A stretch of DNA of 64,000 nt, from contig NZ_JBBMQQ010000002.1 of the NCBI RefSeq assembly GCF_038900095.1, positions 372,001 through 436,000 of the forward strand, in the 5' to 3' direction. The notes under the pieces are model-generated. The model made no database searches. It saw nothing but the letters and a program-made list of their open reading frames with translations, and had not been told where the DNA came from. Position 1 is the stretch's first letter. Each line of letters begins with the position of its first letter. Source of the DNA: Hoeflea sp038900095 (GTDB lineage Bacteria > Pseudomonadota > Alphaproteobacteria > Rhizobiales > Rhizobiaceae). The position numbers and the translations under genes were made by a program. Shown one piece after another: positions 60,566 through 64,000 of this stretch.

Positions 60566-61708
60566 TCAACCGCGATCATTGAAACTGGCGCGGAACCGCT
60601 CGTTCAGCCGGGCAACCGCCGCGTTGGGATCAAGGCGTCCGCGTAATACATCGGCGACGATTACCGATCCCTCTTCCTGGAATTGCATGTAGCCATTATG
60701 GCGCGGACGCAGCCAGGCGGTCTCGTGGGTCAGCCTCGTGTTGTAATAGGCATCGAGCACGGGAGCGTTGACGGCGGGATTGCTCCAGGCCAGCGCGTTG
60801 CCCGGCTGGCCATTGGAGCGGGCGTAAAGACCGGACTGGCACTCGGCACCCGCAAGCCAGAGAGCAAACCCGGTGCAGAGTTTCGGGTGCGTGGTTTTGG
60901 ACGAAATCGCGATACCGGTGCCGCCAAGGGCCGAACCCAAAGGCCCGTTGCGGCCCAGCACCGGCATATCGGTGAAGTGGATGCGGTTGGTGCGGTAACC
61001 CTCATCGGCGTAGCCCTTGTAGAGGTAAACCAGCGGCGCGAGGTGATAGCGGTCCGAATTGGCGAGTTCATCGAGAACCGCGATCGGGTCCATGGAGTAG
61101 AAGGCCTCGTCCATGTGCCGCGAGACGGCGCAAAGCTGTTCAAACACCTGCAGCCCTGTTTCGATGTCGATGAGATCACCATAACTGGTGGCACAGGGAC
61201 GGCCGAGATTGGCGGTCAACGTGTAGAAGTTCATCAGCACATGCGGTGACCGCAACGGCCAGATGACATTGCCGTCCTCGGCCTTGCGGACCACATCGCT
61301 CCAGCGCGTGACCCGGGATGAAAGGTCGGCGCGGTGTGCCTGCACCTGGGTCGCGGCGTCGATCGGAAGCGCCCACTGCCTGCCATGCAGGAAATAGCTC
61401 TGGAAGCTGCGGCCGACCGACTGGTTGGCGAGTTCAGCCAGTGCATCTTCACCGGCATGGGCTTCAAACGGCAGAAGGCAGCCCTGATCGGCGACGGAGC
61501 CGACATGGGGGTGATCGATCACCATCAGATCGTACTGTGCGGCGAGTTCGTCGACTGGCGTTGTCTCGAACCCCTGCAATGAACGCTTGTCCCACTTTAT
61601 GGTCACGCCGGGATGGGTTCTCGCAAATACGTCTGACGCAGCAACAACAGGATCATACCCGCGCGGGTCGGACCAGGTCATGCCCTTCAGTTCAACAATG
61701 GTTGCCAT
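60566..61708 (-). CDS. Extracellular solute-binding protein-like (type 1) without signal peptide
   Basis: A 380-residue type II periplasmic-binding fold of the sugar ABC transporter binding-protein group. It opens MATIVELKGMTWSDPRGYDPVVAASDVFARTHPGVTIKWDKRSL, then YDLMVIDHPHVG, WALPIDAATQVQAHR, NGPLGSALGGTGIAIS and NGYMQFQEEGSVIVADVLRG. The sequence enters the fold directly with no export signal, and no permease or ATPase gene is adjacent. Start ATG at 61708 has an excellent GGAGGAG site, so an N-terminal truncation by misannotation is unlikely. It may be a cytoplasmic ligand carrier or sensor, or the remnant of a transporter. The family call is firm, the function open. Confidence 0.83.
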   Translation of the reverse strand: MATIVELKGMTWSDPRGYDPVVAASDVFARTHPGVTIKWDKRSLQGFETTPVDELAAQYDLMVIDHPHVGSVADQGCLLPFEAHAGEDALAELANQSVGRSFQSYFLHGRQWALPIDAATQVQAHRADLSSRVTRWSDVVRKAEDGNVIWPLRSPHVLMNFYTLTANLGRPCATSYGDLIDIETGLQVFEQLCAVSRHMDEAFYSMDPIAVLDELANSDRYHLAPLVYLYKGYADEGYRTNRIHFTDMPVLGRNGPLGSALGGTGIAISSKTTHPKLCTGFALWLAGAECQSGLYARSNGQPGNALAWSNPAVNAPVLDAYYNTRLTHETAWLRPRHNGYMQFQEEGSVIVADVLRGRLDPNAAVARLNERFRASFNDRG

Positions 61709-61734
61709 CGGCTCCTCCAGTTCTCCACATTGGG

Positions 61735-61762
61735 ATTATAGCGACACATTCATTTGTGAAAA
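61735..61762 (-). promoter_or_regulatory. Promoter of the orphan solute-binding protein gene
   Basis: On the minus strand TTTTCA (rc of 61757-61762) is followed after 16 bp by a perfect TATAAT (rc of 61735-61740), about 27 bp before the ATG. Confidence 0.5.
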
Positions 61763-62204
61763 TAGTATTTATATATCGATGCGTAGGGTGGGAGCGACGT
61801 TGTGGTGCCGGCAATACCCAGTCCGCATGCGGCATGACCGTTGCCGGGCGCCTGAGGCAGCAGACGCTGATGTCCTGTTGTGCAAACTGTGCGGCCTCCA
61901 TTCCGGCCATGAACGGGGTCGAATTGGCGGCTCCAGGCGGAAAAGGGAGCGGCTTGATGGTCTCGATGCCGCCAGTTCAGCGGCCGGTGCCCTGCCGGAA
62001 TGGCGCAAACGGTCGGTTTTGCGGCTTCGGAGATGGCCTGACCGGGCGCCATGAACCGGAGCTCTCGAGTGGCAAATGGTGAAGCAAAATAGTCATCTTA
62101 TTGATATTTATATGCAATCTTCTGTTTTGCGGAGGAATCTGCGGCGCTTTTCCGGGTTTTTCCCAAGCGGTCAAAAAAAATGACAGTTTTGCGAAAAAAG
62201 GCTG
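61763..62204. other. Intergenic region before the rRNA promoter, no gene seen
   Basis: About 440 bp between the solute-binding protein and the rRNA operon. Open frames here lack ribosome sites and family motifs. The stretch from about 62090 to 62200 is AT-rich (TTATTGATATTTATATGC, runs of A) and may act as an UP-element-like region for the rRNA promoter. Confidence 0.5.
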
Positions 62205-62234
62205 TTGACTCATTGGGAGGGTGCCGCCTATAAA
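62205..62234 (+). promoter_or_regulatory. rRNA operon promoter
   Basis: TTGACT (62205-62210) is separated by 18 bp from TATAAA (62229-62234), preceded by an A-rich tract with AAAAAA runs. It lies about 350 bp before the 16S gene. Confidence 0.75.
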
Positions 62235-62585
62235 CCGCTCACACAACGAGGGCGGCGCGCCGCTGGCGCCAACGAGTTCGCCCTCAAGTTAGCAGAGAGG
62301 CCGGGTCACCGGTTCTCGAGATGGCCCAAGGCAAGTTGCTGAGACGCCAATGATTTCAAGGAATTGAGATCAGATCTTTGACAATTGAATATTGAAGAAA
62401 GAGAAACGTGGGCGGCGGTAGTCGACGGTTTCTGGAGCTTGACTTCGGTTGAGCGAAGGGAGCCATACCAGACTTTGGCGGTCACGTTTCAAGAGAAGTT
62501 ACACAGTGCGCGTTCAAGCAATTGGATGCGTCGTGTGAAGTTCTCGTCAATTTGATGCGTGACCAAAAGCCAAAATCAAATTACT
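62235..62585 (+). other. rRNA operon leader
   Basis: The transcribed leader between the rRNA promoter and mature 16S. It holds GATCTTTGACAATTGAATATT, a stretch common in alphaproteobacterial rRNA leaders. It also holds sequence that should pair with the region beyond the 16S 3' end for RNase III processing, which cannot be seen because the gene leaves the window. No protein gene seen. Confidence 0.6.

Positions 62586-64000
<1,415 letters not shown>

Noticed and set aside
60255..60569. Short frames on both strands in the 60.3-60.5 kb gap
   Set aside because: They show no ribosome sites, no motifs and no hydrophobic or helical pattern; chance open frames.
61977..62246. An 89-codon minus-strand frame before the rRNA promoter
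   Set aside because: It overlaps the rRNA promoter and has no ribosome site or family resemblance.

Overview
The window is GC-rich DNA (about 62% in the gene lines I counted) from an alphaproteobacterium. The right end carries most of a 16S rRNA gene with the short V3 and helix signatures of the Hyphomicrobiales (Rhizobiales). Its wording looks Hoeflea/Rhizobiaceae-like to me, but that is a reading from memory and not a search. Almost every protein gene belongs to a catabolic cluster made of an importer, a set of enzymes and a dedicated repressor. No transposase, integrase, tRNA or CRISPR array was seen.

Region 1 (1-12.3 kb) is an amide utilisation locus. A truncated LysR gene and a MarR gene precede a cytosolic AmiC-like sensor. 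Then follows an operon of an SPFH/flotillin-like protein, a urea/amide-type ABC importer whose last ATPase is fused to a signature-family amidase, and an acyl-CoA synthetase. The logic is import, hydrolysis to acid plus ammonia, then activation to the CoA ester. A repeated AT-rich motif stands before both the sensor and the operon.

Region 2 (12.4-20.7 kb) is the homoprotocatechuate (hpa) meta-cleavage operon read leftwards, with divergent hpaR. It holds two unrelated ring-cleavage dioxygenases (a VOC type I and a LigB type III enzyme) and an aromatic amino acid decarboxylase. Region 3 (20.7-24.0 kb) is a GntR/FCD regulator divergent from an FAD-linked 2-hydroxyacid dehydrogenase and an exported metallo-beta-lactamase-fold protein, with a large palindrome between them.

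Region 4 (24.1-35.4 kb) is a phenylpropenoid (coumarate/ferulate type) module. It has a TRAP transporter, aldehyde dehydrogenase, ThDP enzyme, SDR, crotonase, MarR repressor, feruloyl-CoA synthase-like ligase and an amidohydrolase. Its two transcription units start with almost identical perfect palindromes around a -35 box. Region 5 (35.5-44.4 kb) is a respiratory block: sulfide:quinone oxidoreductase-like flavoprotein plus a membrane protein, cydABX, cydDC and an NsrR-like Rrf2 regulator, with three FNR-type boxes.

Region 6 (44.6-58.7 kb) is the most unusual part. A HutC-type regulator leads one long, tightly overlapping operon: a branched-chain-type ABC importer, a LeuCD-like hydratase, an isocitrate-lyase-superfamily lyase, HyuB/HyuA ATP-dependent lactamase, an isochorismatase-like hydrolase lacking the usual catalytic Cys, and a fumarate-reductase-like flavoprotein. 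Together they spell a candidate, possibly undescribed route from a cyclic imide or lactam through a dicarboxylate to a malate-type compound and C-C cleavage. Region 7 (58.8-64 kb) has a lower-GC methyltransferase/formyltransferase-like pair, an orphan solute-binding protein without a signal peptide, and the promoter, leader and 5' 1.4 kb of an rRNA operon.
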